Source: Adenanthera pavonina
Lineage: Eukaryota; Streptophyta; Magnoliopsida; Fabales; Fabaceae
DNA: 64,000 nucleotides
Reading direction: 5' to 3'
NCBI GenBank assembly: GCA_026686845.1
Contig: JAIVEN010000007.1
Coordinates: forward strand, 32,175,001 to 32,239,000
Part shown: positions 51,810 to 62,211 of the stretch, piece after piece
Numbering within the stretch: position 1 is the first letter of the stretch
Layout of the letters: the number at the start of each line of letters is the position of its first letter
Translations under genes and position numbers: made by a program
The notes under the pieces: generated by a model
Seen by the model: the letters and a program-made list of their open reading frames with translations, nothing else
Database searches by the model: none
What the model was told of the DNA's origin: nothing

Positions 51810-53229
51810 CACTCAATTTGGAGTTGTGTGTGATTCATGGTAAATTTTCAAAATTATGGTCAACTTCAGTGATTTTAAAATGACCATTGCTATAGTGATT
51901 TTTAGTCAAATTTATTATACAAATTGGTCTAGTAATTACCTTGTTTCATATTTTTTTTCATATAGAGAATCTTTTTAGCTATTTTTATAGACTTAGATCA
52001 CTATAAGATGATTTTTCTAGATTTAGTTATACATTTTCAAAATTCATTGGGTAAAATGCAAATAATAAGATGAACAGTATCTATGCGGGATAAGAGCTTG
52101 GATTTTGAAATTCTTGGATCATTGGAAGCTATGTAATCACTTGCTTTGTGTGTCAATTGGTTGTGTAGGTTGTGTGCTTACTTTGTTGAAGTATCCATAC
52201 TCCAAGAAGTTATTTGGAAGCAACGGATTCATTGGTAAGTGGCTAATTGGTTATATGAAGAAATTATACCTCATAGGTGTTAAGAGGCTTCAGTAATTGT
52301 CATGGTTAACATTGGGTTTTGATACTTGTTTTGGCCTTGTACCATGTTTAAAATAATGTGTATTAACTTGGATTACATACATCTTTTGTGTGTATAGTTG
52401 GTTTTCTAATAGCCTACCATGTTATTGTGTGAGTCCGGACAACATGAAGTAACTGGGGAGTAACTCTTATTATTTTTATATTCTTGAAAACTTTTATATC
52501 ATGATATATATCTTTATAGCATGACTAGTAATTTTTTCTTATACTTTACCCTCTTTGAGCTTATGGCAAGAAAAATGGAAACTTGTCTAAATGAACATGC
52601 ATGTATAGGAGAACATGTCGGTTAAGAATGCTATATGACTTATTGTGTATCCCCATACTTAGACTTTGTATATTGTTACTATACTAGCATAATGATGTAT
52701 AGAATGAAATGACAATTAGCATGCAATATTGGCATTGTCACCGAATTGTATGCATGTTGAGCATATGTTGATTGGGTGATTATGAACACTATGTTTTGCC
52801 TAGGCTCTATATATGAAATTAGAAAAATATAATTTTGATTCAAATTTTCCTTTTAATTTCAATTTGATTGCAAATTTTCTAAAATTAAATGAAATCCAAA
52901 AAAAAAGAAAAAAAAAAGAAGAATCATTTTCCAAATCCAATCTCTTTTCTTTATGGTCCTAAAAATATATATTGAAAATAAAAAAAAATCAATTTCCTTT
53001 CATTTAGGATTCTCAAAAAATAAAAATCTTACCTTTTAGTATTAAAAAGAAAAAAAATCATATTCCTTTTTTTTAGGTTTCTTATCCAAATCCAACCTTT
53101 TTTTTATAAGATTAAAAAAAAAGAGAAAGAGGAATTTTTTTTTTAAATGATAAATATATCTTTATATTAAAAAAAAGAGAGAGAGAAAGAAAGAAAATGA
53201 GAGAAAATGAGATAATGTTAAAAAAAAAC
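51810..53229. other. Non-coding DNA, degenerate LTR-like then poly-A/T rich
   Basis: No gene supported. 51810-52460 has the look of a worn gypsy LTR but no paired ends. 52800-53220 is dominated by A and T homopolymers with a GAGA/GAAA tract near 53175-53210. Confidence 0.4.
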
Positions 53230-53852
53230 CACTCACGGTCCCATGAACCCAGTAACGCAAGTTCAGCTATCCAACACCATAAGCAATAAGAGATTAATCC
53301 AGATAATCCAGGTATTCCTGAGAAAAAAGGCCCCTCCTAGGCAACTGGGTCTCAACGGACTTTTAGCATTATCCTTCTCTCACCCTATTGCTCATAGTTT
53401 GAACCTCTGAAACAAGAATTACGGAGATGTTACTGAGAAATGGATCTGGTTCCGTTCCTTTCTGATACTCAAGATCCTCATATGAGGCGAGAGTAGAGCA
53501 TACTCAAGAACTGGGATAGACAGGTTAGAGATATATCTACTTCAGAAGGTTAGAGAGAGACGAGAGAATTTTCTGAATGGATTTTAGCTTATCCCAAACT
53601 TACAACTCCATTCCCTTATATAGAGTGAGGGAACGTAAACTGACAAACAACTTTTTTCATTATTGACTCATGACTCATCACACACTTATCACACTCTCAC
53701 ACTTTATAGTACAATCATGGCCGACAAGGTGGCCGACCGACAAACTTTTAACTTGAAATGAACATAAAGTAGCTAAGTCACCAAAGTTATTTTACATGTG
53801 ACTGTCGGCATAAGCAAACAAACCAAACCATCTGTACAAAGCAACAAAGTGG
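53230..53852 (-). promoter_or_regulatory. Pararetrovirus-like promoter and leader region
   Basis: Read on the minus strand, downstream of the polyprotein remnant, there is a GC-moderate non-coding stretch with a strong TATA element CTATATAAGGG (53613-53623) followed by a long leader. A strong TATA box after the end of the RT-bearing ORF is the arrangement of caulimovirid genomes, where the pregenomic RNA starts there. The role is inferred from position and the TATA string. I did not find a convincing tRNA-Met primer site. Confidence 0.45.
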
Positions 53853-54063
53853 TCAGGCTGTCTGATCTCTCTTGGATATTGGCTCGTGACTTGGTGACGC
53901 ATTCATCATTTCATAATCACTGTCGTCTTCTGGATCAGTATCTTCTTGTCTTCTTCCCCTCATCAGCATCTCTTGCTGACCTTTAATTATTTCTAGCTCT
54001 TCTTCAATGGTCCTTTTCGGAGGTTGTGAATACTGTGTCTACTCTGGAGTTGTTGCAAGGAAC
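53853..54063 (-). pseudogene. C-terminal end of the pararetrovirus-like polyprotein, beyond the LTR insertion
   Basis: The reading frame of 55921-56998 resumes on this side of the solo LTR A. It meets an in-frame TAG at 54039-54041, then stays open through an acidic, Glu/Asp-rich segment to a TGA at 53853-53855. The frame continuing past the TAG suggests the TAG is a later mutation. Function of the acidic tail is unknown. Confidence 0.5.
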
Positions 54064-55920
54064 TGTTGGATCAAGAGTTTTGATGATTCCAAACCAACAC
54101 TCAAGAGCTTGGATTGAAGATATCAAAGGAGATCAAAGCTGTTTCAAGTGAAGATTCTCTGAGTATTTGCTATTAGATCTTTTGTAGGATCTTTAGTTTT
54201 GTTTAGATTGGGTAAAAGATTTTGATTTGAGAAAAAGACGTTTTCAAACCTTGATTTGAAGTTAAATCTTTACTTATTTGGAAAATACTCACAAACAGAC
54301 GAAGTCTGAAAGTATAACTGAACTGTCAAGTTGGAAATTCGAACTTTGCTTTTGAAAATTCGAATTTCAAGCTAAAACTGAATAAGTCTGGAGAGGTGTC
54401 CCTCTGTCAGACGAATTTTGGTCTTTCAAAATTCGAATTTCAATCAAGTCTGAAAGAAGCCTTTTTATGACAGACGAACTTCACAGTCTCAAAATTCGAA
54501 TTTCAGACAAAATGTCATTTATGAAAACTAAAGAAATTCGTCTGAAGCTTTGCTAAAGTTCATCTGAAATTAAGAAGAAACTAGGTTTGAAAAATGCTCT
54601 CTGACAGACGAACTTCACAGTCTCAAAATTCGAATTTCAGACAAAATGTCATTTATGAAAACTAAAGAAATTCGTCTGAAGCTTTGCTAAAGTTCATCTG
54701 AAATTAAGAAGAAACTAAGTTTGAAAAATGCTCTCTGACAGACGAACTTTTACTTAGCAAAATTCGAATTTTCATCTGAGTCAAAAAAAGCTACTTTGTG
54801 ACATTCGAATTTCGCTCTTTCAAAATTCGAATTTCAGACAAAACAAAACTTGAGAAAATAGAGGAAATTCGTCTGAATGCTTGATAAAGTTCATCTGAGA
54901 TCAAGAATGATTTAAGTCTCAAAACTGGTCTCTGACAGAAGAATTTCACTCTGTCAAAATTCGAATTTCAAAGAAAGTGAACTACTGTGCCTCTTTAAAT
55001 GTTCAGTGGACAGACGAATTTTGGGCATCCAAAATTTGAATTTCGAGGGCACTGTAGCAAATTGAAAACACTGTTCACACTTAACAGAAAATCTTACTTC
55101 TTAAAAATTCGTATGTCACATTGTGAAAATATTTTATGAGTTTCGAAATTCGAATTTCACTCTATGGACAGACGAACTTCGCATTTTTACGTTGGAAGCT
55201 TTAACCTTCGGTTCCCTCGAAATTCGTCTGTTGGCCAACCAAAATTCGAATTTCAGTATGTCAGAAACATTAAATGCGGTTGGTAAACGGATAGTTTTTC
55301 AGAGTAACCGTTGGATAACTTCCCCAACGGATAGATTTCGTCTCTAACGGATATTTGAGATCTAAATCTATAAATATAACATTATTTGAAGTTGTGGGTA
55401 ACGAATCAAACTTGTATATACCGAATTTCTACTGAATTTTCATCTCAAAAGCTTTTACCCTTCCAACTTCATTATTTGTACTTAAACTTTCATATCTACT
55501 CTATTCAAGAGAGTTATTCATTTGTAAACAATCTACTCTTCATCTGAAAGATAGATTTACCTGTGAGGGGTATTCACAAGGGGATTGGGAAGCACATAGA
55601 GAAAGTGCTTAGAGAGTTTGAGAGAGAGCTCAGAACAGAGCATACTCGTGTACTGTGGCTTTAGCAAGAAGCCCGTTGAAATTCTTGCTGGAAAGTGGAT
55701 AAATCTCAAGAGGTGTCTTGGGGACTGGATGTAGGTCAAGTGGATAGACCGAACCAGGATAAATCACTGAGTTCTCTTCTCCTTATCTCTACTTTTCAGC
55801 TTGCTCTGTTTTACACGTTGATTTCATTATACTGTGATATTTTCACTTGCTTTACTTTGTGCAGAAAAATTTCAATCTTCCCAATTCACCCCCCCTCTTG
55901 GGAAGTCAGCCTTGCTAACA
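54064..55920 (+). mobile_element. Solo LTR, family A, TSD GGAAC, 1857 bp
   Basis: It starts TGTTGGATCAAGAG and ends CTTGCTAACA, flanked by GGAAC at 54059-54063 and 55921-55925. Nearly the same sequence as the minus-strand LTR at 56999-58719, so both are recent. It is longer than that copy mainly because of a 134-bp tandem duplication. It splits the pararetrovirus-like frame. Confidence 0.95.
54479..54746. repeat. 134-bp tandem duplication within LTR A
   Basis: CTTCACAGTCTCAAAATTCG at 54479 recurs at 54613 and the following ~130 bp are almost identical. It accounts for the 136-bp length difference from the LTR at 56999-58719. Confidence 0.92.
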
Positions 55921-56998
55921 GGAACTGTTGAAGAAATTGAGGGTCTATCTCATACGGATCTTGAGAATCCATAAACAGTGATGGATCTTGAGAAACATAT
56001 GGATCTTTGCTGGTAGAGGCTTCGACTGGAGCTTCTGCTGGAGTAAGACTGAGATGAGGCCATTCAAATGAAATGGCTTTTCCTGTTGTCATTACTTCAT
56101 CTGGGTCAAAGAATTCTCCTGGAAGGGGTCCAAGAGAAGTGCACACTTGATCTTTATTATTACCTGCAAAATTATTCAAATCCAAAATAAAATCACGTAA
56201 TTCATTAATAACATGTTCCTGACATAAAGGCCAGTGTAGGGCAGTGCCCCAAAGGTGAGACTGGACAGGAGTGTAGATAAGGCCTTGGTGATCTGTTTGG
56301 TAGGGTTTATGGACAACGAAAAAGGAGTAGGCCTTTGATTTAGAGGAAGGGGTGTTCCAGAGACTATACTCATCAATGACATTGTACAGTCTTCCTCTCC
56401 ACACTGAAAGGGGTGCAAACCAAGATAAGAAAATGGCTAGGTTAGATCTCTCATTCTTCTTATCACAGAGGTAGTGATATGTTTGTTTAGGAGGAAGAGC
56501 AAAAGCACAGGCAAACAAGGTTGACATTGACCATATATACCACATAAACTCAGAGGTAATTGGTCCTTTGACAAAAGGGATGACTAGATAAGGCAACAGA
56601 GGATCAAAGTATTCTGGCTTAGGAGTAATGCCAGTGTCATTCAGGAAGAGATGAAAGTAAAAGAACAAAGTTTTTCTGGCCAAACTGTTGATTTGGGCAA
56701 TGGTAGTAGGATGGTGAGATGGAGGAAAAACTAGGTTATAACTCAAGTGAGTTAAAGATGGAGGATTATGCTTTGGCATTTCTGAGATGGTTAATATGAA
56801 CAAGGGATTGGATCTGAGGTGGTTTATTTGCTGGTTCTTTGGAAGAGGTCTTGAAAGCAAATCAGCGAGTAGGTTATGTTTTCCTTGAATGTGTTTCACT
56901 GAGAATTTATACCGGGAAAACCAATCCTTCCACCGTAATAATTGCTTTTCTAAGAGAATCTTCTTTTTCTGGTTCAGGATAGCTGGAAATGACGTGTT
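55921..56998 (-). pseudogene. Endogenous pararetrovirus-like polyprotein fragment: RNase H end plus C-terminal extension
   Basis: The minus-strand frame is open from 56998 to the LTR junction, about 358 codons. Its first part reads LLRWKDWFSRYKF, then HIQGKHNLLADLLSR, the end of a caulimovirid/gypsy-type RNase H. About 300 further residues follow that match no domain I know, with a Trp/Phe-rich centre (EFMWYIWSMSTLF) and an acidic DPY-repeat end. It is cut by a solo LTR A at 54064-55920 and, upstream, by the SIRE-like element whose 3' edge is 56999, so the RT catalytic part is not in the window. A Ty3/gypsy origin is possible, but the downstream TATA-bearing region without an LTR favours a caulimovirid. 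Remnant only. Confidence 0.55.
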
Positions 56999-58719
56999 TG
57001 TTAGCAAGGCTGACTTCCCAAGAGGGGGGGTGAATTGGGAAGATTGAAATTTTTCTGCACAAAGCAAAGCAAGTGAAGATATCACAGTATAATGAAAACA
57101 ACGTGTAAAACAGAGCAAGCTGAAAAGTAGAGATAAGGAGGAGAAAACTCAGTGATTTATCCTGGTTCGGTCTATCCACTTGACCTACATCCAGTCCCCA
57201 AGACACCTCTTGAGATTTATCCACTTTCCAGCAAGAATTTCAACGGGCTTCTTGCTAAAGCCACAGTACACGAGTATGCTCTGTTCTGAGCTCTCTCAAA
57301 CTCTCTAAGCACTTTCTCTAGGTGCTTCCCAATCCCCTTGTGAATACCCCTCACAAGTAAATCTATCTTTCAGATGAAGAGTAGATTGTTTACAAATGAA
57401 TAACTCTCTTGAATAGAGTAGATATGAAGGTTTAAGTACAAATAATGAAGTTGGAAGGGTAAAAGCTTTTGAGATGAAAATTCAGCAGAAATTCGGTATA
57501 TACAAGTTTGATTCGTTACCCACAACTTCAAATGATGTTGTATTTATAGATTTAGGTCTCAAATATCCGTTAGAGACCAAATCTATCCGTTGGGGAAGTT
57601 ATCCAACGGTTACTCTGAAAAACTACCCGTTTACCAACCGCATTTAATGTTTCTGACATACTGAAATTCGAATTTCGGTTGGCCAACAGACGAATTTCGA
57701 GGGAACCGAAGGTTAAAGCTTCCAACGTTAAAATACGAAGTTCGTCTGTCCATAGAGTGAAATTCAAATTTTGAAACTTATAAAATATTTTCACAATGTG
57801 ACATACGAATTTTCAAGAAGAAAGTTTTTCTGTAAATCGTGAACAGTGTTTTCAATTTTCTACAGTACCCTCGAAATTTGAATTTTGGGTGCCCAAAATT
57901 CGTCTGTCCGTTGAACGTTCAAATAGGCACCGTAGTTCACTTTCTTTGAAATTCGAATTTTGGCAGAGTGAAATTCGTCTGTCAGAGACCAGTTTTGAGA
58001 CTTAAATCTTTCTTGATCTCAGATGAACTTTATCAAACTTTCAGACGAATTTCTTCTATTTTCTCAAGTTTTGTTTTGTCTGAAATTTGAATTTTGAAAG
58101 AGTGAAATTCGAATGTCACAAAGTAGCTCCCTTGATTAAGATGAAAATTTGAATGTTGCTAAGTCAAAGTTCGTCTGTCAGAGAGCATTTTTCAAACTTA
58201 GTTTTTTCTTGATTTCAGATGAATTTTAGCAAAGTTTCAGATGAATTTCTTTGGTTTTCACAAATTGCATTTTGTCTGAAATTCGAATTTTGAAACTGTG
58301 AAGTTCGTCTGTCACAAAAAGGCTTCTTTCAGACTTGATGAAAATTCGAATTTTGAAGGACCAAAATTCGTCTGACAGAGGGACACCTCTCCAGACTTAT
58401 TCAGTTTTAGCTTGAAATTCGAATTTCCAAAAGCAAAGTTCGAATTTCCAACTTGACAGTTAAGTTATACTTTCAAACTTCGTCTGTTTGTGAGTATTTT
58501 TCAAATAAGTAAAGATTTAACTTTAAATCAAGGTTTGAAAACGTCTTTTTCTCAAATCAAAATCTTTTACCCAATCTAAACAAAAACTAAAGATCCTACA
58601 AAAGATCTAATAGCAAATACTCAGAGAATCTTCACTTGAAACAGCTTTGATCTCCTTTGATATCTTCAATCCAAGCTCTTGAGTGTTGGTTAGGAATCAT
58701 CAAAACTCTTGATCCAACA
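56999..58719 (-). mobile_element. 3' LTR of a SIRE-like Ty1/copia element (family A)
   Basis: Minus-strand start TGTTGGATCAAGAG at 58719, end CTTGCTAACA at 56999, 1721 bp. It is preceded on its own strand by a polypurine tract, so it is the 3' LTR of the element whose pol and env-like ORFs lie at 59101-64000. The outer flank is 56994-56998 (GTGTT on plus); its partner TSD should lie beyond the 5' LTR outside the window. Confidence 0.93.
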
Positions 58720-58733
58720 TTCTCCCCATTTTT
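58720..58733 (-). other. Polypurine tract of the SIRE-like element
   Basis: AAAAATGGGGAGAA immediately before the 3' LTR on the minus strand, the usual plus-strand primer in LTR elements. Confidence 0.85.
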
Positions 58734-59100
58734 GATGATGACAAAACAACTCACAAACTGGATTAGTACTTGGGTTTGCTTACACAAGCTCCCCCTCAAC
58801 ATATGCATTACAGTTCATAAGATATCATTTTCAACAGATTATGTGAAGAGATTCAAAGCCCAAATCATTGCAACCAAGAACATAATTTACTTAAACAAAT
58901 TGTTGCAATACATATTTCAATCAGTTCTTAAAACATCAAACAAGCAAAAGACAATAAAACAATTAAAACTAGGTACAACAAGAAGATTCAGCCTAAGACC
59001 TAAAAACATCACTTTTTCTTTAGCTTAGACTTCTTGCTGTAAGTCTTTCCTTTCCCAGATGACTCAGCAGATCTTCCAGCTTGCTTAGTCCAGGTTTGCT
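58734..59100 (-). other. 3' untranslated part of the SIRE-like element
   Basis: Between the env-like frame and the polypurine tract. No coding potential is supported on either strand. Confidence 0.6.
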
Positions 59101-61209
59101 TTATCTTCTCCCCCTTTTGGCATCATCAGAAAGCCCAGCAAAGTCCATTGGAGGAGGTATCTGAGTGAGAGGAACAGCACGAAGAGGGACAAGAGCAAAA
59201 GGAATCTCTGGCTGAGCTGGTGCAGGGGGCTCAGCAGGCTCTTCATCAGAATCATCAGAGACCTCAAGCAGCTCTTGCATGTCCTGCCTGGAAAGAGCTA
59301 GCCGAGCTCTCTGTTCCTCTGACAGCCCATAATCAGCAAGAGAAGGAGAGGCTGGTGCAGGAGGAGGAAACATTTCTTCAAGCCTTCTCCTTCGAGCTAG
59401 CAGAAGGGCATTGTGAGCAATAGCAGCAAAGTCAATAACAGGCACAATGCTCCTTTCCTCATTGAGTGTAGATTACAGAAATGGTGAAGCAGAAATGGAT
59501 GCTACCAGCTGCTCAACTTGCTCAGACTCTTGGGTGGAAAGGATGGAGTCCTGAGCAACTGCTTCACTCTGCTCAATTGGGCTTGTTTCCTGCAGACCCT
59601 CTTCCTCCATGCCATAGTCCAAAGGTGGACCAGGACTTACCTCATTGTTGGAGGCCTTTGGCGTGCCAGTTGGTTCAGTCTCTTGCATACCAATATCAGG
59701 GATAGGAGAATCCAGCTCAAAAGGACTTGGAGGCACAGGAGATGGAGACAGAGTAGGCTTAGGGATACCAGGCTGAGGTGGAGCTGAAGTGGTAGGAATT
59801 GCATTTGTAATTTCTTCATAGGCATCAGCCACCACCTTCATATTCACAGCCAACTGATGGATCTGATCTTGTAGATGAGCAAATTTGGCATTTTGCTCAT
59901 CCCTAATGCTGAGAATGAGTGTTGACAGATTGTTAAACAGCTCAGTGATCTTAGTTGGCTTGGCTCGAGAGGAGGGAGTGGAAGGAGGGTGAGTAGGCCT
60001 GGATGGAGATGGAATAGGCTGAGAAGGCTGAGGTACAGATCTGCCAGGAGCCTCAGAGGTGCCTTCTTGTTGGAGGGATGCATCAGCAACAAAGAACAAA
60101 TCTTCAGATTTTCCTGCTCCCTTTCCAACCCAATGTCCTTCATCTCTTTCAATGCCCATCCTTTGCAATTCTTCTTCTTTGAAGGCCTCAGTGAGCTTCA
60201 CTTTCCCCTTTTCAATGTGCTGAATCCTAGCATGCTGCAGGATTCTTGAAATAATTGCTGCATAGGGGAGTGTGGAATCCTTCCTCTGATCTCTTGCTTT
60301 TATCATTCGCTGGAGAATGATATGACCCATATTGATCAGCTTCCCACGTATGATAGCAGTCATCACATGAGCCTCTGCCCTTGTTATCAAATTGAAGCTG
60401 CCACCCTTATTGAATATGATCCTGGACACTATGTAGTGCAAGATTCTTACTTGTACACTTAGATCTGTGGGCTTCAACAGATTTATTGTGGGCCTATTCT
60501 CCCTTCTTCTGAATAAGGTGTCCAAGATAGTGCTCTCCTTGTAATATAGGAAGGGCTCACCTTTTTCGTCAGCTATGCTAGCCTCATCCATATACCCAGA
60601 GGCTGTAATGTCAACTTTCAGCCCATCTTGACCTGGGATTTCCAATACCTCATTGAAGGTTTCATCAGCAAGCCAAATGGTCCTTAATCTCAAGGTGACC
60701 TCCCATTTCCTTTTCTTGCTGTTATATTTAAGAGAGGCATACCAAGTCTTCACTACCTCATCATCATATTTTTCAGCAATTTCCAACAGATTTCTATATT
60801 TTATCAACCATATTGCAGCATCAAAGTTGTTGGATATCAGAAATTGTTCCATATTTACACAGTGAGGCTTGATTACCTTTTTGTTTGAAAACTTGGTAGT
60901 GTACTCTTCTTGAATCTCTGGGGTGCTCCACAGTGGTAGTGTAGTCAATTCAAACTCTCCAGATTCAGTAGAAGAAGAGGAAGCTACAGCAGCAGTACCA
61001 GCCGAAGGAACTGCAGATTTTGAAGAAGAGGGCCCAGCTTTCTGAGATTCTGACTTGGAGGAGGATTTTTGACGTTTGGAAGGAGTAGCTTTACCGGGTT
61101 CGGCCTTTCTTTTGGATTTCTCTCCTTCCTTTGTAGCATATTGAGATTTGACCGTCCTTTTTGGCCGAGTTCCAGCTTGTCCTGTTCCAGGAATCTTCAC
61201 TCTCGCCAT
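59101..61209 (-). pseudogene. Env-like ORF of the SIRE-like element (plant transposon protein domain), broken by one stop
   Basis: The minus-strand frame starts at ATG 61209 and runs 578 codons to a TAA at 59473-59475. The same frame then stays open for about 120 more codons to near 59101, so the TAA probably split a ~700-residue protein. N-terminus: Lys/Arg/Ser-rich basic region (residues ~1-80). Middle: a conserved helical region (~90-370) with VRILHYIVSRII and LPYAAIISRILQH-type segments, as in the uncharacterised 'putative plant transposon protein' family. Then a Pro/Ser-rich linker, a predicted coiled coil (~425-470, LFNNLSTLILSIRDEQ...), and an acidic Pro-rich tail. Position after RT-RNase H is the env-like slot of Sireviruses, whose role is unproven. 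No clear signal peptide or membrane anchor is visible. Confidence 0.75.
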
Positions 61210-61379
61210 TTCTTGGTTGAATGATGCAGAATGTGGCTGAGAATAGATTTAAGGGATGCGAAAGGAAGTTTAATCGGTGAGAAAAGAAGGTTTTTGGATA
61301 GGAGTTAAGAGGATTGAAGAGAGAATCAGAACAGACTTGGAAAAGTTACAAATAGGGTTGCGTCTGTTCTGTGGGAAAC

Positions 61380-62010
61380 CGTCAGTTTTAACGCATGTAA
61401 CCATCTGACAGACGAATTTTGAGGGGTCAAAATTTGAACTTCGGGCAGTTACAAGTTAAACCGTTCAGCTCGTCTTACTGACAGACGAATTTTCATCTTG
61501 AAAGTTCATCTGACAGAGGCTTGAAACAATCAATACATACACAATCAGACGAATTTTGCTCCGACAAAATTCAAATGTTGAAAATAAAAACAGCTTTAAC
61601 AAACAAAACTTCAACCAATAGATGAATTAAGCATGCAGAGCAACATCTTTCAAGCATTCAATCATCAAGAGCATAAGTCAACAGACGAATTTCGAACTGA
61701 AACTTCAAATTTTTCAACTTTTATGAATATTGTCCAACAATAGTATGTTAAGAAGTAATAATTCGTATAACAGTGATGGACAACTATAACTTTGAAATTT
61801 CTATTTTTGAAAATTCGAACTTTCAAGCTTCAACAGACGAATTTCGAGGCATTACCGAGAACTGTTCAAGGCATAACAGGCCAAAGTTCGTCTGTTGATC
61901 AACCAAAATTTGAATGTTGACCATGTTGACCAGTTCAAAAACACAGATTATCAATGAAATTCATCTAGCAATCAAACATCATACAAATTTCAACTTTTAA
62001 AAAAAACTTA
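61380..62010. repeat. Palindrome-type repeats in the pol-env spacer
   Basis: Multiple CAGACGAATTT and GTTCGTCTG/TTCATCTG words and AAAATTCGAAC motifs, the same vocabulary as the family A LTR array, occur between the env-like start and the end of pol. Confidence 0.8.
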
Positions 62011-62211
62011 CAGAATGGATCCAGACCTTAGAATAATTATCATTCACTTCATTTTATGGTTGTTCCAATCTGGAGTGCTTCAATCTTTCAAACTTTTAGC
62101 CATTGATTTTCACAAGGAGCACCTGCAACTATATTAAAACATACTCCGATGCTCAAGTTAGAATAAATTCTAGTATTAAAAATTCTAAAGACAGAATTGC
62201 ACAGAAATGAC

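Noticed and set aside
52105..52296. 63-codon frame rich in hydrophobic residues
   Set aside because: Lies in degenerate LTR-like DNA with no domain and no codon-level support.
59481..60865. Several plus-strand frames opposite the env-like ORF
   Set aside because: Shadows of a well-supported minus-strand coding frame.
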